Notes: generated by a model not told the origin, from the letters alone. A stretch of DNA of 15,670 nucleotides from Chlamydiota bacterium (GCA_016866575.1 VGMA01000020.1:1-15670); one strand, 5' to 3'. Numbered from the stretch's first letter, positions 1 to 8,564 are shown. Numbers and translations are program-made.

Positions 1-2250
1 CATCTCTTTGATTTTACGTCCAAAATCATCGTAACTATAGTAAGTGGTGTATCCCTCAAGATCTTGCATGCTGAGTAGATTCCAATCATCAAAGGTAAAA
101 GTCTCTTCTCCAATCGAATCGTAGATTTTTTTGATCACTCTTCCAAAGCCATCGTACACATACGAAATGGTGTTTTCATCTTTATCTTGCTCAGATTTGA
201 GCCTACCGTTTGGATAGTATGTGCAAGTGGTGTACGTTCCGTCTGGATAGAGGGTTTTAACGATTTGGCCTCTAGAGTTATACTCATAGTAGGTGGTGTT
301 GCCGTTAGGATCTGTCGAGGATATTTTTCTTCCATAAATATCGTAGCTAAATGCGTAGATGCGATCTTTATCGATCGTTTTGACTAAGCAGCCATCTTTA
401 TATTCATAGTAGCATGTTCCAAATCGGTCGGTTTTTTCGATTAGCTGATCAGCGATATTGTATTTGTAAGTTGTTTCATATAAAGGATCAGAGCTCGAGG
501 TTAAACGGCCTCTAGTATCGTAGGTAAAGCGCTGTTTTGTTTTAGTGGAACTTAAGAGTCTTCCTTCTTTATCGTACTCATAAAAATACTCTTTGCCATA
601 AGGATCGGTTTCAGAAAAAAGATTTCCTCTTTCATTACAGGTTTTGTATAGGGTATAGAGGTAGTCTCCATTTTTGTCGTAATGCTTTTCTTTAGCAATA
701 TAGCCATGCTGATCGTAATCGTATTGAACCATACGATCATGTTTAATTATCCACTCAACTTTATGGACATGAGGACCTTCTGGAAATAAAATGTATTTGG
801 TAAGTTGATTGTTTGTGAAGCTTTCAATCAAATTGTTGTATTCATCATATTTAAAATATTCACATCTTCCGTTTGTGGTTTTAGAGGTGATGAGGTTAGT
901 GTCTTGTAAGTATGAGTAGAGCGTAGTGCTTTCTTCAGTATCTTCTTTGACTAAAAGATTTTTCTCATATTCACGATGGATGACATGCTCTCCAAAATCA
1001 CCAATATAACGCTCCAATACAGGATTGCCACAGCTGTCGCATTCATATTCTTTTTTATAAAGACCCTTTACTTCTGTGCTTTTAAGATAGCCATTATCCC
1101 ATCTAAATCGCGTTAACTGTTTAGCGTGGGACATCTTGACTAAGCAGAAATCTTTGTTATAGCTATAAAATGTCTTTGTTCCGTCGGGATTTTTTGACAT
1201 CACAAGCCGATCGCTGTAGAAGATATTGTGTGTGACAACATTTTCATCGTTTTCTCCAACAGGCAGCTCGATTTGGGATACTCTTAAAGCTTCTAGAGAA
1301 GTTTCATATTTTGAGGAAAACTGATCGTAGCAAAAGTGTAAATTGCCCCTTGAGGTTTGTGCATATTCTTTTTTACAAAAAGGGGAGTCTACTTTTTTTA
1401 AGAAAAAGTGGTGGCTATCATATCCGCCAGCACCGGGAGGCCACCAATTAAACCATAGGCCTTTAGAGGAAAAGACATTGAAGTCATAACGTGCTTCTAA
1501 TCCTGTATGAGTATTCCAGCCGTTTTGGCAGCGGAAGAGTTTAGAGTAAATAAAGTGTTTGTAAGGATCTCTTGCTTCGATCGAAATCAGCTTTTCTAAA
1601 TCGTTGCTGTATGTGTAGATAATCCATCTACCGTTTGGAAGTTTTTCTTCAGTGAGATAAAAATTCCATTTTTCGTTTCCTAGAGATTGCCCTCGTTCGT
1701 AGTAACGGATTGTGCCATCTTTGGAATGGATTGTGATGGTGTCATCATTTCTTGAGCATTTGGTATTTCTTGCATCAAATTGCGAGCTAATCACAAAGCC
1801 ATCACTATTTCTTGATCCTGAATCGGATAAAAGTTTGATGTTTCCAAGATAGTCTTCTTTGAAAACGAGCTTTGATCCGTCAGGCTCTGTAATCACAATC
1901 ACATCTTGTATCATGGTGATTAAAAGGTGTGGGAAAAAAATCCAACCTTTTGCGCGGGTCAAGTTATAAGCAAGGCCTGCTTGATCTGAGCTTTTTGTAA
2001 TCCCATATTCTTTTCTTAAAGTTGGAGCGTAATAAGATCGTTTCAGCACAAGATTTTGCGCTCCATTAGCGATCAGATCTATTTCTGATAGAGAAATTTG
2101 TCCGTTAAGAGGGTTGACAAGGCCGCCGATGAGCTGGTTAGAACTTTCAAAGGATCTTTCCACAGGACCATCTTGAACGAATGGGTCTGCAAAGATAAAC
2201 GCATTCAATGCGATCGTAAAAAGAAGAAAATAACAAAACATAGAATTCAT
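1..2250 (-). CDS. RHS/YD-repeat exported protein, N-terminal 750 codons (runs off left edge)
   Basis: The minus-strand frame is open without a stop from the ATG at 2250 to base 1, so the gene continues outside the window. A second in-frame ATG lies three codons later at 2241. Residues 1-21 form a signal peptide (hydrophobic run FCYFLLFTIALNAFIFA before DPF), so the product is predicted to be exported. Residues of about 30-100 resemble the lead-in of RHS proteins (GGLVNPLNGQISL, then LVLKRSYYAP). From about residue 370 onward come many YD-type repeats such as YEYDKEGRLLSS, FTYDTRGRLTSS, FSYDIYGRKISS and YYEYNSRGQIVKT, each about 20 residues apart. RHS/YD proteins are known to build a beta-cage that encloses a C-terminal effector. 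The C-terminal tip is not visible here, so the cargo is unknown. No strong Shine-Dalgarno is seen. Family assignment is firm; role is inferred. Confidence 0.9.
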   Translation of the reverse strand, partial: MNSMFCYFLLFTIALNAFIFADPFVQDGPVERSFESSNQLIGGLVNPLNGQISLSEIDLIANGAQNLVLKRSYYAPTLRKEYGITKSSDQAGLAYNLTRAKGWIFFPHLLITMIQDVIVITEPDGSKLVFKEDYLGNIKLLSDSGSRNSDGFVISSQFDARNTKCSRNDDTITIHSKDGTIRYYERGQSLGNEKWNFYLTEEKLPNGRWIIYTYSNDLEKLISIEARDPYKHFIYSKLFRCQNGWNTHTGLEARYDFNVFSSKGLWFNWWPPGAGGYDSHHFFLKKVDSPFCKKEYAQTSRGNLHFCYDQFSSKYETSLEALRVSQIELPVGENDENVVTHNIFYSDRLVMSKNPDGTKTFYSYNKDFCLVKMSHAKQLTRFRWDNGYLKSTEVKGLYKKEYECDSCGNPVLERYIGDFGEHVIHREYEKNLLVKEDTEESTTLYSYLQDTNLITSKTTNGRCEYFKYDEYNNLIESFTNNQLTKYILFPEGPHVHKVEWIIKHDRMVQYDYDQHGYIAKEKHYDKNGDYLYTLYKTCNERGNLFSETDPYGKEYFYEYDKEGRLLSSTKTKQRFTYDTRGRLTSSSDPLYETTYKYNIADQLIEKTDRFGTCYYEYKDGCLVKTIDKDRIYAFSYDIYGRKISSTDPNGNTTYYEYNSRGQIVKTLYPDGTYTTCTYYPNGRLKSEQDKDENTISYVYDGFGRVIKKIYDSIGEETFTFDDWNLLSMQDLEGYTTYYSYDDFGRKIKEM

Positions 2251-2610
2251 ATTCTGAAAAATTCTTAAAAAGATCATTTTTTAAAGATCGTGCAAATTAA
2301 AATCAATTAGAAAGAGAATTCAAATCGCTCTAAATTTTTCATGTTATTAACAAACAATGGATTAAACTTTGCATTTTTTTGCATTTGCGTTTTCAGGAAT
2401 CAAAGTAGGTGGTTTTTAGATTAAGAGAGTTTTAGTCCTTGGCTTTTAGCTTAAAAAATCAGAAAAATCGCCCTGCAATTTTTCAAATTTTTGCTTGGGT
2501 GAGATTGAATGTGTCTGATAGACTCAAAAAATTATGCAAACTATGAAAAATGCCTTTAGTGGCAATCAATCAATTTCCATACAAAAAACCCTTAAAGTAT
2601 AGAAGATATC
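2251..2610. other. divergent intergenic region
   Basis: This 360-base AT-rich stretch separates two divergent genes and should hold both promoters. I found no ORF, RNA gene or strong hairpin. A tandem TTTGCATTT-like repeat lies near 2370-2390 (TTTGCATTTTTTTGCATTTG). A weak candidate for the plus gene is TTTCCA followed about 18 bases later by TATAGA near 2575-2605, which would start the message almost at the ATG. None of these is convincing. Confidence 0.5.
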
Positions 2611-3399
2611 ATGTTGTTAAGATCAAAAATTATTCTCTTAGTCTCTATTGCAGTCATCATCGGCGGGTGGTTTGTCTACAAATTATCTAAAAAAAGTACA
2701 GGTAATGAAATGAAACAAACAAAAGCGGCAAGAGCCATTCGGGTAATACCTTGCCAAGAAGAGTGGTTTGATAAACTAGATGAAGGATTTGCTAAAAACA
2801 TCATTGTTTTTGAAAATTTTTCTCAAAGTGAGATTGAATCTTGTGAAATGAAGAGATTATTTCCTTATAACACAAAAGAAGAGAGCCCATTTTTTAACGT
2901 AAAGCAGTTTGTAGTGAGCATCAATGACATTGCAAATATGCCGCAAATGCTTAAAGATGAGCCTATTTTAAAAAACAATCCTGTTATGATTCTTAGCTCT
3001 AAAGGATTTTTACCAGCAGAAGAGATCACCATTCGATTGAAAAAAGAAGAGAGTGAAGAATACGAATGGCTGCAGTGTTTTCCACATCCTTTGATCACAG
3101 TTGATTTAGATGGAAAAATCGTATGTATGGCAAAACTTGCTTCTTTAGTTCCAACTTCTTATCACATTGAAATAGCTTATGATCCTTCTAACAAATTGAT
3201 CAAAGCAGGCGATGATGCAGAAGAAAATGAAGTTGTTCAAGAAGGTCCTTCATATTTTCATTACGTAGTTGAAAATCAAGAAGCAGAAGGGGGAATCAAC
3301 ACCCTTAAGTTCACCTTTGAGAATGGAACAGCCCATCATATCCAACTTCCTTGGGGAGCAAATCTTCAACACTATCTAGTTGAAACAGCACAAAATTAA
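2611..3399 (+). CDS. single-pass membrane protein of unknown function
   Basis: This 262-residue protein is not one I recognise. Residues 6-24 form one hydrophobic segment (IILLVSIAVIIGGWFVYKL) followed by lysines. That suggests a bitopic protein or an uncleaved anchor, with the remaining roughly 235 residues as a soluble domain. The soluble part is acidic, with a Glu/Lys-rich stretch (LKKEESEEYEW, about residues 142-153) and alternating beta-like segments (PLITVDLDGKIVCMAK). No catalytic motif stands out. The start has a modest AGAAG five bases upstream. It is flanked by a divergent RHS gene and by a strong terminator immediately downstream, so it appears to be monocistronic. It could be a lineage-specific envelope protein, but the sequence gives no direct indication of function. 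Confidence 0.8.
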   Translation: MLLRSKIILLVSIAVIIGGWFVYKLSKKSTGNEMKQTKAARAIRVIPCQEEWFDKLDEGFAKNIIVFENFSQSEIESCEMKRLFPYNTKEESPFFNVKQFVVSINDIANMPQMLKDEPILKNNPVMILSSKGFLPAEEITIRLKKEESEEYEWLQCFPHPLITVDLDGKIVCMAKLASLVPTSYHIEIAYDPSNKLIKAGDDAEENEVVQEGPSYFHYVVENQEAEGGINTLKFTFENGTAHHIQLPWGANLQHYLVETAQN

Positions 3400-3406
3400 C
3401 CCTTTT

Positions 3407-3443
3407 GGGGCTCTAAGTCATCGATTTAGAGCTCTTTTTTTTC
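3407..3443 (+). terminator. Rho-independent terminator after the 2611-3399 gene
   Basis: GCTCTAA (3410-3416) pairs perfectly with TTAGAGC (3426-3432) around a nine-base loop. The stem extends outward by G-T and G-C pairs from the GGGG at 3407. A run of T follows directly (3433-3441, one C at 3434). It starts seven bases after the stop codon. Confidence 0.85.
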
Positions 3444-3492
3444 TTTTCAATTATCTTTTTTTTGATTATTTCTTCTAAAAAGGGGTGTAATC

Positions 3493-3936
3493 ATGCTCAT
3501 TCAGAGTTATCTAAAAGCTGAAAAAATCGTGATCGATCAAGTGAAAAAAATCGCACCAGCATGTATGCGCTATTCACTAGGATTGACATTTTTTTGGTTT
3601 GGTTTTTTAAAAATTATAGGGTTAAGTCCTATTTCCGAACTTGTGAAGAAAGCTGCATTTTTGATCAATGAGCACCACTTTGTGATTGGACTTGGATTTT
3701 GGGAGGTATGCATTGGAGTCTGCTTTTGCATCAAAAAATTCAATCGAATAGCACTTGTTCTTTTTTTTATGCTGATTCCTGGCACTTTTGTTCCTGTTTT
3801 TATCAACCCTGAAGATTGCTTTACAGTTTTTCCTTACGGGTTAACTCTAGAAGGTCAATACATTTTTAAAAATTTCATCTTAATTTCAGGGGCTTTATAT
3901 GTCTTATCAAACCTTCAAGAAGCTCGAGGAAATTAA
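3493..3936 (+). CDS. DoxX/YkgB-like four-helix membrane protein
   Basis: This 147-residue integral membrane protein has about four hydrophobic segments (roughly residues 25-45, 62-80, 85-105 and 122-140). It carries recognisable DoxX-family signatures: an early helix with SLGLTFFWFGFLKI, a second block GFWEVCIGVCF, and the C-terminal block FTVFPYGLTLEGQYIFKN. The last matches the FTVFPF..TLEGQYIIKN segment typical of DoxX/YkgB (DUF417) proteins. The family is linked to membrane redox or quinone-associated roles in some organisms but is poorly characterised, so no function is claimed. AGGGG precedes the ATG. Its last 38 bases overlap the start of the cation ATPase gene, so the two are co-translated and may work in the same membrane process. 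Family call is good; role unknown. Confidence 0.85.
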   Translation: MLIQSYLKAEKIVIDQVKKIAPACMRYSLGLTFFWFGFLKIIGLSPISELVKKAAFLINEHHFVIGLGFWEVCIGVCFCIKKFNRIALVLFFMLIPGTFVPVFINPEDCFTVFPYGLTLEGQYIFKNFILISGALYVLSNLQEARGN

Positions 3937-6517
3937 GTGGCACCTCTTAACTAAAGAAGAGCTTTTTAAACAGTTAGATTCTTCATTAGAGGGGCTGACA
4001 AGCAAACAAGTTTCTTTGAGGATTTCTGCATTTGGCAAAAATGTCATACAGACAGTCAAAAAATTGTCTATTTTTTCAATTTTTACAAGGCAATTTCTAA
4101 ACCCTTTAGTTTGTATACTATTTCTTGCGGTTTTACTGAAGATCTCTGTGGGGGAATATCTCGATGGCTCCGTTCTTTTTTTTACAATTTTAGTGATGGT
4201 ATTGATAGGTTTTTTTCAAGAAATGCGTGCTGAAAATGCATTGGAGTCGTTGAAGAAATTCTATAGTTTGAAAGTTAAGGTCATAAGAGATGCTACTTTA
4301 GAGGTGATCAATAGTGAGTTTATTGTTCCTGGCGATGTGATTTTTCTTGAATCAGGTGATAAAATACCTGCTGATTGCCGAATCCTTGAGTGTTCTTATT
4401 TTAAGGTCAATGAATCTAGTCTAACAGGGGAATCGTTGATTATAGAAAAGCATGCTCTCGATATGGATAAAGACACGGTTTTGGCAGAAAGAAAAAACAT
4501 GGTGTATACCTCAACAACAGTTGCTACAGGCAAAGCTACTGTGATTTGTGTTGCTAGTGGCATCAATACTGAATTAGGCAAAGTAGCTTCTTTGATCCAA
4601 GAGATCAAGCCTGAAAAAACGCCCTTACAAAAAAGCATACATTCTTTGACGATGTGGATGGCGTTATTTGTTTTATGCATGATTTTGATTTTGGTTTTTG
4701 TGACTTATTATAAAGGTTTTAGCTGGATCGATATTTTACTATTTGCCATTTCAGGATCTATTGCGGCAATTCCTGAAGGTCTTCCCGCAGCTGTGACGAT
4801 TGTTTTAGCTAAAGGTATGCATATTATGGCTAAGAAAAACGCTCTAATCAGAAGACTTGCAGCTGTTGAAACGCTTGGATCAACAACAGTGATTGCATCA
4901 GATAAGACAGGAACGTTGACCTTAAACCAAATGACTGTAACAGATGTTTACATCCATAATACAAGCAAGCACACACTCGGACTGTTATACGAAATAGGAG
5001 TTTTAGCTAGTAATTCTGAAATCAAAAAAATTGATGGCGTTTATGAAGCGATCGGAGATCCGACAGAATCAGCTTTACTTATTGCTGCAGAAAAAGAGGG
5101 AATGGACCATATTCAGATCAGAAATTCGTATCATAGATTACAAGAAATCCCTTTTGAAAGTGAAAAAAGATATATGGCCACAGTTTGCCAAGGTCCAAAC
5201 GGTCTTTTTGCTTTTGTCAAAGGTTCTTTAGAAACCTTATTAGGATTCTCTTCACTTTCAAAAGAAGAAAAAATCGAAATAGAGAATGAAGCTAAAAAAT
5301 ATGCTGCCAAGGGTTTAAGAATACTTGCGGCAGGTTTTTTTGAACTTGACACGCATAAACATTTTGATGAAAAAAGTATCCAGGGCAAACTCAATATTGT
5401 CGGTTTTTTCGGTATGCTCGATCCTCCAAGAGAAGAAGCAAAACATGCAATACACTGCTGTCACAAGGCAGGTATTCGCGTTATTATGATAACAGGGGAT
5501 AATCCTTTTACAGCTCAAGTGATTGCAAATAAATTAGGTATTGATGCTAGTAAAGGGGTCCTAACAAGTTATGAAATACAAAATTTTTCTGATGAAGAAA
5601 TGCAAAAGCGCGTTCATGACATCAATGTATATGCTCGCATTGAACCTATCCATAAATACAAGATAGTTAAAGCATTAAAAGAAATAGGGGCTGTTGTAGC
5701 GATGACTGGAGATGGAGTGAATGACGCTCCAGCTCTCGAAGCTGCTGATATTGGTGTTTCTATGGGTATTACCGGAACAGACGTTGCTAAAGAAGCAGCT
5801 GACATGATTTTATTGGATGATAATTTTTCATCGATACAAGCAGCAGTTGAAGAGGGCAGAGCAATATTCAATAGGCTCCGTTTTGTAACAACATTTCTAT
5901 TAACTACCTGTATTGGAGAACTTTTAGGGCTAATCCTCAGCGTGCTATTTACCGATTACATTTATTTAGTGCCTCTACAGATTCTTTGGATCAATCTCGT
6001 TACCGGAGTGATTGTAGCCATACCTTTAGCCTTAGAGCCAAAAACCGGCGAAGAACTTTTACAGCCGCCAAGATCAAAAGAAGTAAAACTTGTATATCCA
6101 GGGATGATTCAACGGATATTATTTCTTTCTTTTACACTTGGTTTAGCAACCTTTGGAATGTATGATCTTGTTTTACCTCATTATGGCATCAACATAGCTA
6201 GGACGATGGTGTTTACTTCATTAGTTGTATTTGAGTGGCTGATGGCTTTCAATGTGCGATCAGATGAAAAAACAGTATTTGAGCTAGGTCTATTTACCAA
6301 TAAGGCGCTTCTTATACCTGTTGTGATTGGCGCAATTTTACAAATCATGATTTTGTACATACCTTTTTTACAAAAAGCATTTGAAACAACGCCTCTAAAC
6401 GCCTATCAAATTGCGATCGTTGTAATACCAGGTATTTTACTTTTTGTTCTTGAAATCTTGCGCAAAATCTTCTTCAAAAACATTTTCAATCATGGCAAAT
6501 GGAAAAAAGGAAAGTAA
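3899..6517 (+). CDS. P2-type cation-transporting ATPase
   Basis: This 872-residue P-type ATPase has all catalytic signatures: TGES at 176-179 (actuator), PEGLP at 292-296 (M4), DKTGT with the phosphorylated Asp335, KGS near 441 (nucleotide domain), TGD at 532-534, and TGDGVNDAP at 603-611. An N-terminal cation-ATPase domain (WHLLTKEELF onward) and a C-terminal six-helix domain (after about 655) place it in the P2 group (SERCA/PMR1/PacL-like), pumping a cation across the inner membrane with ATP. By alignment to SERCA, Glu293 and Glu674 (M5) and Asn699 (M6) match Ca2+ ligands. Cys671 replaces SERCA Asn768 and Gly703 replaces Asp800 in the NLVTD motif, so Ca2+ specificity is doubtful. AGGGG sits six bases before the ATG inside the upstream DoxX-like gene, indicating translational coupling. 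Length is normal. Confidence 0.95.
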   Translation: MSYQTFKKLEEIKWHLLTKEELFKQLDSSLEGLTSKQVSLRISAFGKNVIQTVKKLSIFSIFTRQFLNPLVCILFLAVLLKISVGEYLDGSVLFFTILVMVLIGFFQEMRAENALESLKKFYSLKVKVIRDATLEVINSEFIVPGDVIFLESGDKIPADCRILECSYFKVNESSLTGESLIIEKHALDMDKDTVLAERKNMVYTSTTVATGKATVICVASGINTELGKVASLIQEIKPEKTPLQKSIHSLTMWMALFVLCMILILVFVTYYKGFSWIDILLFAISGSIAAIPEGLPAAVTIVLAKGMHIMAKKNALIRRLAAVETLGSTTVIASDKTGTLTLNQMTVTDVYIHNTSKHTLGLLYEIGVLASNSEIKKIDGVYEAIGDPTESALLIAAEKEGMDHIQIRNSYHRLQEIPFESEKRYMATVCQGPNGLFAFVKGSLETLLGFSSLSKEEKIEIENEAKKYAAKGLRILAAGFFELDTHKHFDEKSIQGKLNIVGFFGMLDPPREEAKHAIHCCHKAGIRVIMITGDNPFTAQVIANKLGIDASKGVLTSYEIQNFSDEEMQKRVHDINVYARIEPIHKYKIVKALKEIGAVVAMTGDGVNDAPALEAADIGVSMGITGTDVAKEAADMILLDDNFSSIQAAVEEGRAIFNRLRFVTTFLLTTCIGELLGLILSVLFTDYIYLVPLQILWINLVTGVIVAIPLALEPKTGEELLQPPRSKEVKLVYPGMIQRILFLSFTLGLATFGMYDLVLPHYGINIARTMVFTSLVVFEWLMAFNVRSDEKTVFELGLFTNKALLIPVVIGAILQIMILYIPFLQKAFETTPLNAYQIAIVVIPGILLFVLEILRKIFFKNIFNHGKWKKGK

Positions 6518-6549
6518 AGCAATCATACCCTAATATCTTGCGCCACACG

Positions 6550-7305
6550 TCAGAAAAGAGCTCTATCTTTTGTGTTTTTGATGTAGTGCTTGATGATATA
6601 CTTTATATATTCATCCCTATTTGAGAATTCATCGTCCTTTTCTTTAGGAAAAAAATAAAAGGGGCTTTCTTGATAGCATACTCCATCATCTTCATAGTAA
6701 GAGATGCAGATCAAGGTAAAATTGGCATCTGGAAATTTTTGATGCAACAGATTGTACAATTGATGAGCTTCATCTATTGTGATTGCACCATGACGCAGAA
6801 AATAGACAGGAAGAGAAGTTGAAAGTACGCTATACATACGAGCAACTCTGCGACTAAATTTTTCTTTTTCAGTTATGTATTCTTGCATAGCTATTTCATT
6901 CAGTGCAACCGTTGTACCATTTTCATTTAAAGCCCAATTTTTTAAATCAAGCCTAAGATGGGGTAAAACAATGCCATAATCGATGTGCATGACCCCGTAA
7001 TCTGTAATTGTGAAATATTCATAATTGAAAAAATTGTAATAATCATTTTCTAGCAATTTTACTAGACTTGAAAACGGAGTCCAATTCCAGTCGTTTGGGA
7101 AAGAATAAGTTCTTAATCCACAAACCTGACTCATATAAGAAGGGCTGCAGGTAGATCCTAAGCTGATTACCACAGGTTTTTTCAAACGTCTGATTTTTTT
7201 TACATCGTTTTGTACAGTAGGGTAGTAACTCATCCAATCAAACTCGTCGCTGCTATGCAACAAATTGATTGTTAATGTGATAATAAAAAATAAAAACTTT
7301 ATCAT
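6550..7305 (-). CDS. exported DUF1796 putative papain-like cysteine peptidase
   Basis: This 251-residue protein begins with a likely signal peptide (MIKFLFFIITLTINLLHSS). The mature part carries the DUF1796 signature: ISLGSTCSPSY with the putative nucleophile Cys53, followed by GLRTYSFPNDW (about 63-73, matching the family's GLR..S.PFDW block) and SLVKLLENDYYNFF. His107 in MHIDYG and His116 are candidates for the catalytic His. DUF1796 is annotated as a putative papain-like cysteine peptidase, but activity is not established from sequence. The predicted export is notable and would place it in the periplasm or outside the cell. It is convergent with the ATPase gene (32-base gap) and divergent from mutM. 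There is no Shine-Dalgarno; an A/T-rich leader precedes the ATG. Confidence 0.85.
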   Translation of the reverse strand: MIKFLFFIITLTINLLHSSDEFDWMSYYPTVQNDVKKIRRLKKPVVISLGSTCSPSYMSQVCGLRTYSFPNDWNWTPFSSLVKLLENDYYNFFNYEYFTITDYGVMHIDYGIVLPHLRLDLKNWALNENGTTVALNEIAMQEYITEKEKFSRRVARMYSVLSTSLPVYFLRHGAITIDEAHQLYNLLHQKFPDANFTLICISYYEDDGVCYQESPFYFFPKEKDDEFSNRDEYIKYIIKHYIKNTKDRALF

Positions 7306-7339
7306 TTAAAAATTTTTGTACATTTATTTTGTTTTCAAA

Positions 7340-7368
7340 AATTTAATTTAAAATATTTTTTCTTTCAA
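7340..7368 (-). promoter_or_regulatory. candidate promoter for the DUF1796 gene
   Basis: On the minus strand TTGAAA (7368-7363) and TAAATT (7345-7340) are separated by 17 bases and lie 35 bases upstream of the start codon. The surrounding DNA is so A/T-rich that chance matches are likely. Confidence 0.35.
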
Positions 7369-7395
7369 TCTTGTTTCGCTTCTATTTTCAAAAAG

Positions 7396-7424
7396 TTGAA
7401 AAGGTGCGCGTGATGGGTTATAAT
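7396..7424 (+). promoter_or_regulatory. near-consensus housekeeping promoter for mutM
   Basis: TTGAAA (7396-7401) and a perfect TATAAT (7419-7424) are spaced by exactly 17 bases. The expected transcription start is near 7431, about 28 bases before the ATG at 7459. This argues against the upstream in-frame GTG at 7429 as the start codon. Confidence 0.75.
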
Positions 7425-7458
7425 CAAAGTGCCATTAAATATGCATATTAGGAAAAAA

Positions 7459-8268
7459 ATGCCTGAGTTGCCTGAAGTAGAGACAATTGTTAGAGAGTTG
7501 AATGAGGCTCATGTAGTTGGTAAGAAGATTCTTAAGGCAGAGGTTTTTTGGAATCGGACGGTAGCGACTCCTGAGGTTTCAAAATTTTTACAATTAATAG
7601 AAAATCAGAAGATTCTCAAAATTACTCGCCAAGGAAAATACATAGTCTTTCATCTTTTTGAGGGCTTTTTGCTTGTTCACTTAAGAATGACAGGAAAATT
7701 TCTTCTTAGCATGCCGTCTAATCATGAACGCGTGAGAATCTACTTGGAAGATGGCCAGGTGTTGCATTATGCTGACCAGCGCAAGTTTGGCCGATTTTCT
7801 TTAGTTAAGACGTTAGATGCCATTGATCATATCGGAGTAGATCCTTTTTCAAAAGATTTCACGTTTGAGAGTTTTAAAGCATTATTGAATGCACATTCTC
7901 GTCAAATAAAGCCGTTTTTGTTGGATCAAAAACACATCTGCGGTCTAGGAAATATTTATGTAGACGAAGCTCTTTGGGAAGCAAAAATTGATCCGCAGCG
8001 TTTTTCGAACACATTATCGCATGAACAAATGCACGATTTATTTCATGCAATTCCTAAAGTATTAGAAAAAGGGATTGAGAACTTAGGCACTTCTTTAGGG
8101 ACACATCGCTCTAACTATTTTAATGTTAGTGGAAAAAGAGGAGGCAACCAATATAAGCTCAACGTGTTTCGGCGTGATAAAGAGCCTTGTCCTAGATGCG
8201 GCCACATTATCATAAAATTAAAGGTGGCCCAGCGGGGGACACACGTATGCCCTAACTGTCAATATTAA
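7459..8268 (+). CDS. mutM: formamidopyrimidine-DNA glycosylase (Fpg/MutM)
   Basis: This 269-residue base-excision-repair enzyme removes oxidised purines such as 8-oxoguanine and cleaves the abasic site by beta,delta-elimination. The N-terminus MPELPEVETIVREL supplies the catalytic Pro (residue 2, exposed after Met removal) and Glu3. HLRMTGKF (about 74-81) and DQRKFGRF are family motifs. GLGNIYVDEALWEAKIDP is the helix-two-turn-helix region. The C-terminal zinc finger is complete (CPRC followed by CPNC), with the conserved Arg and Gly in the AQRGTH turn. Length is normal. The ATG at 7459 is chosen because the enzyme needs Pro next to Met, TTAGGA lies just upstream, and the promoter places the message start near 7431. 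An in-frame GTG at 7429 would add ten residues and abolish the N-terminal proline nucleophile. Confidence 0.97.
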   Translation: MPELPEVETIVRELNEAHVVGKKILKAEVFWNRTVATPEVSKFLQLIENQKILKITRQGKYIVFHLFEGFLLVHLRMTGKFLLSMPSNHERVRIYLEDGQVLHYADQRKFGRFSLVKTLDAIDHIGVDPFSKDFTFESFKALLNAHSRQIKPFLLDQKHICGLGNIYVDEALWEAKIDPQRFSNTLSHEQMHDLFHAIPKVLEKGIENLGTSLGTHRSNYFNVSGKRGGNQYKLNVFRRDKEPCPRCGHIIIKLKVAQRGTHVCPNCQY

Positions 8269-8330
8269 TAGAAGACATCGCTAAATTTTCACCTTTTATA
8301 AGTCAATAAACCCAGCTTTACTAGAGTTTT

Positions 8331-8561
8331 TTAGATGCCAAAAACTTTCGTGAAACGGGCGTCAAATTTGAATAAGACCCCGAGGGCTAAAAACAGCAGA
8401 AGTAAAAAAATTGCGCAGTAGGAAAGCCTTTGCCAAGATTTAAGTGTATTCCACTTGGCCATTTCATTGATTAAACCTTTCATGATCCATCCCCATCCAA
8501 ATAGGGCTCCGATAAATCCGGCTACAGTGAAGAATTGTAAAAAAAGTGGGGAGTGTGTCAT
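8331..8561 (-). CDS. small two-helix membrane protein
   Basis: This 76-residue protein is not recognised. It has two hydrophobic segments (about residues 7-29, FLQFFTVAGFIGALFGWGWI, and 47-65, YCAIFLLLLFLALGVLF) joined by a short polar loop of about 17 residues (NEMAKWNTLKSWQR). It starts three bases after the stop of the exported-protein gene upstream, so the two are almost certainly one operon and translationally coupled. The Shine-Dalgarno is weak (AGAG). The bilobed shape resembles short chlamydial Inc-type membrane proteins, but a simple inner-membrane accessory protein is equally possible. The downstream gene on the other strand is mutM, and the two are convergent. Confidence 0.65.
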   Translation of the reverse strand: MTHSPLFLQFFTVAGFIGALFGWGWIMKGLINEMAKWNTLKSWQRLSYCAIFLLLLFLALGVLFKFDARFTKVFGI

Positions 8562-8564
8562 CTA

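Noticed and set aside
135..740. Short open frames within the RHS gene region on both strands
   Set aside because: The continuous 750-codon frame with regular YD repeats explains this DNA; the others are shadows of it.
7429..7458. In-frame GTG at 7429 as start of mutM, adding ten residues
   Set aside because: The enzyme requires Met-Pro at its N-terminus, the ATG at 7459 has its own ribosome binding site, and the promoter predicts a message start near 7431, after this GTG.
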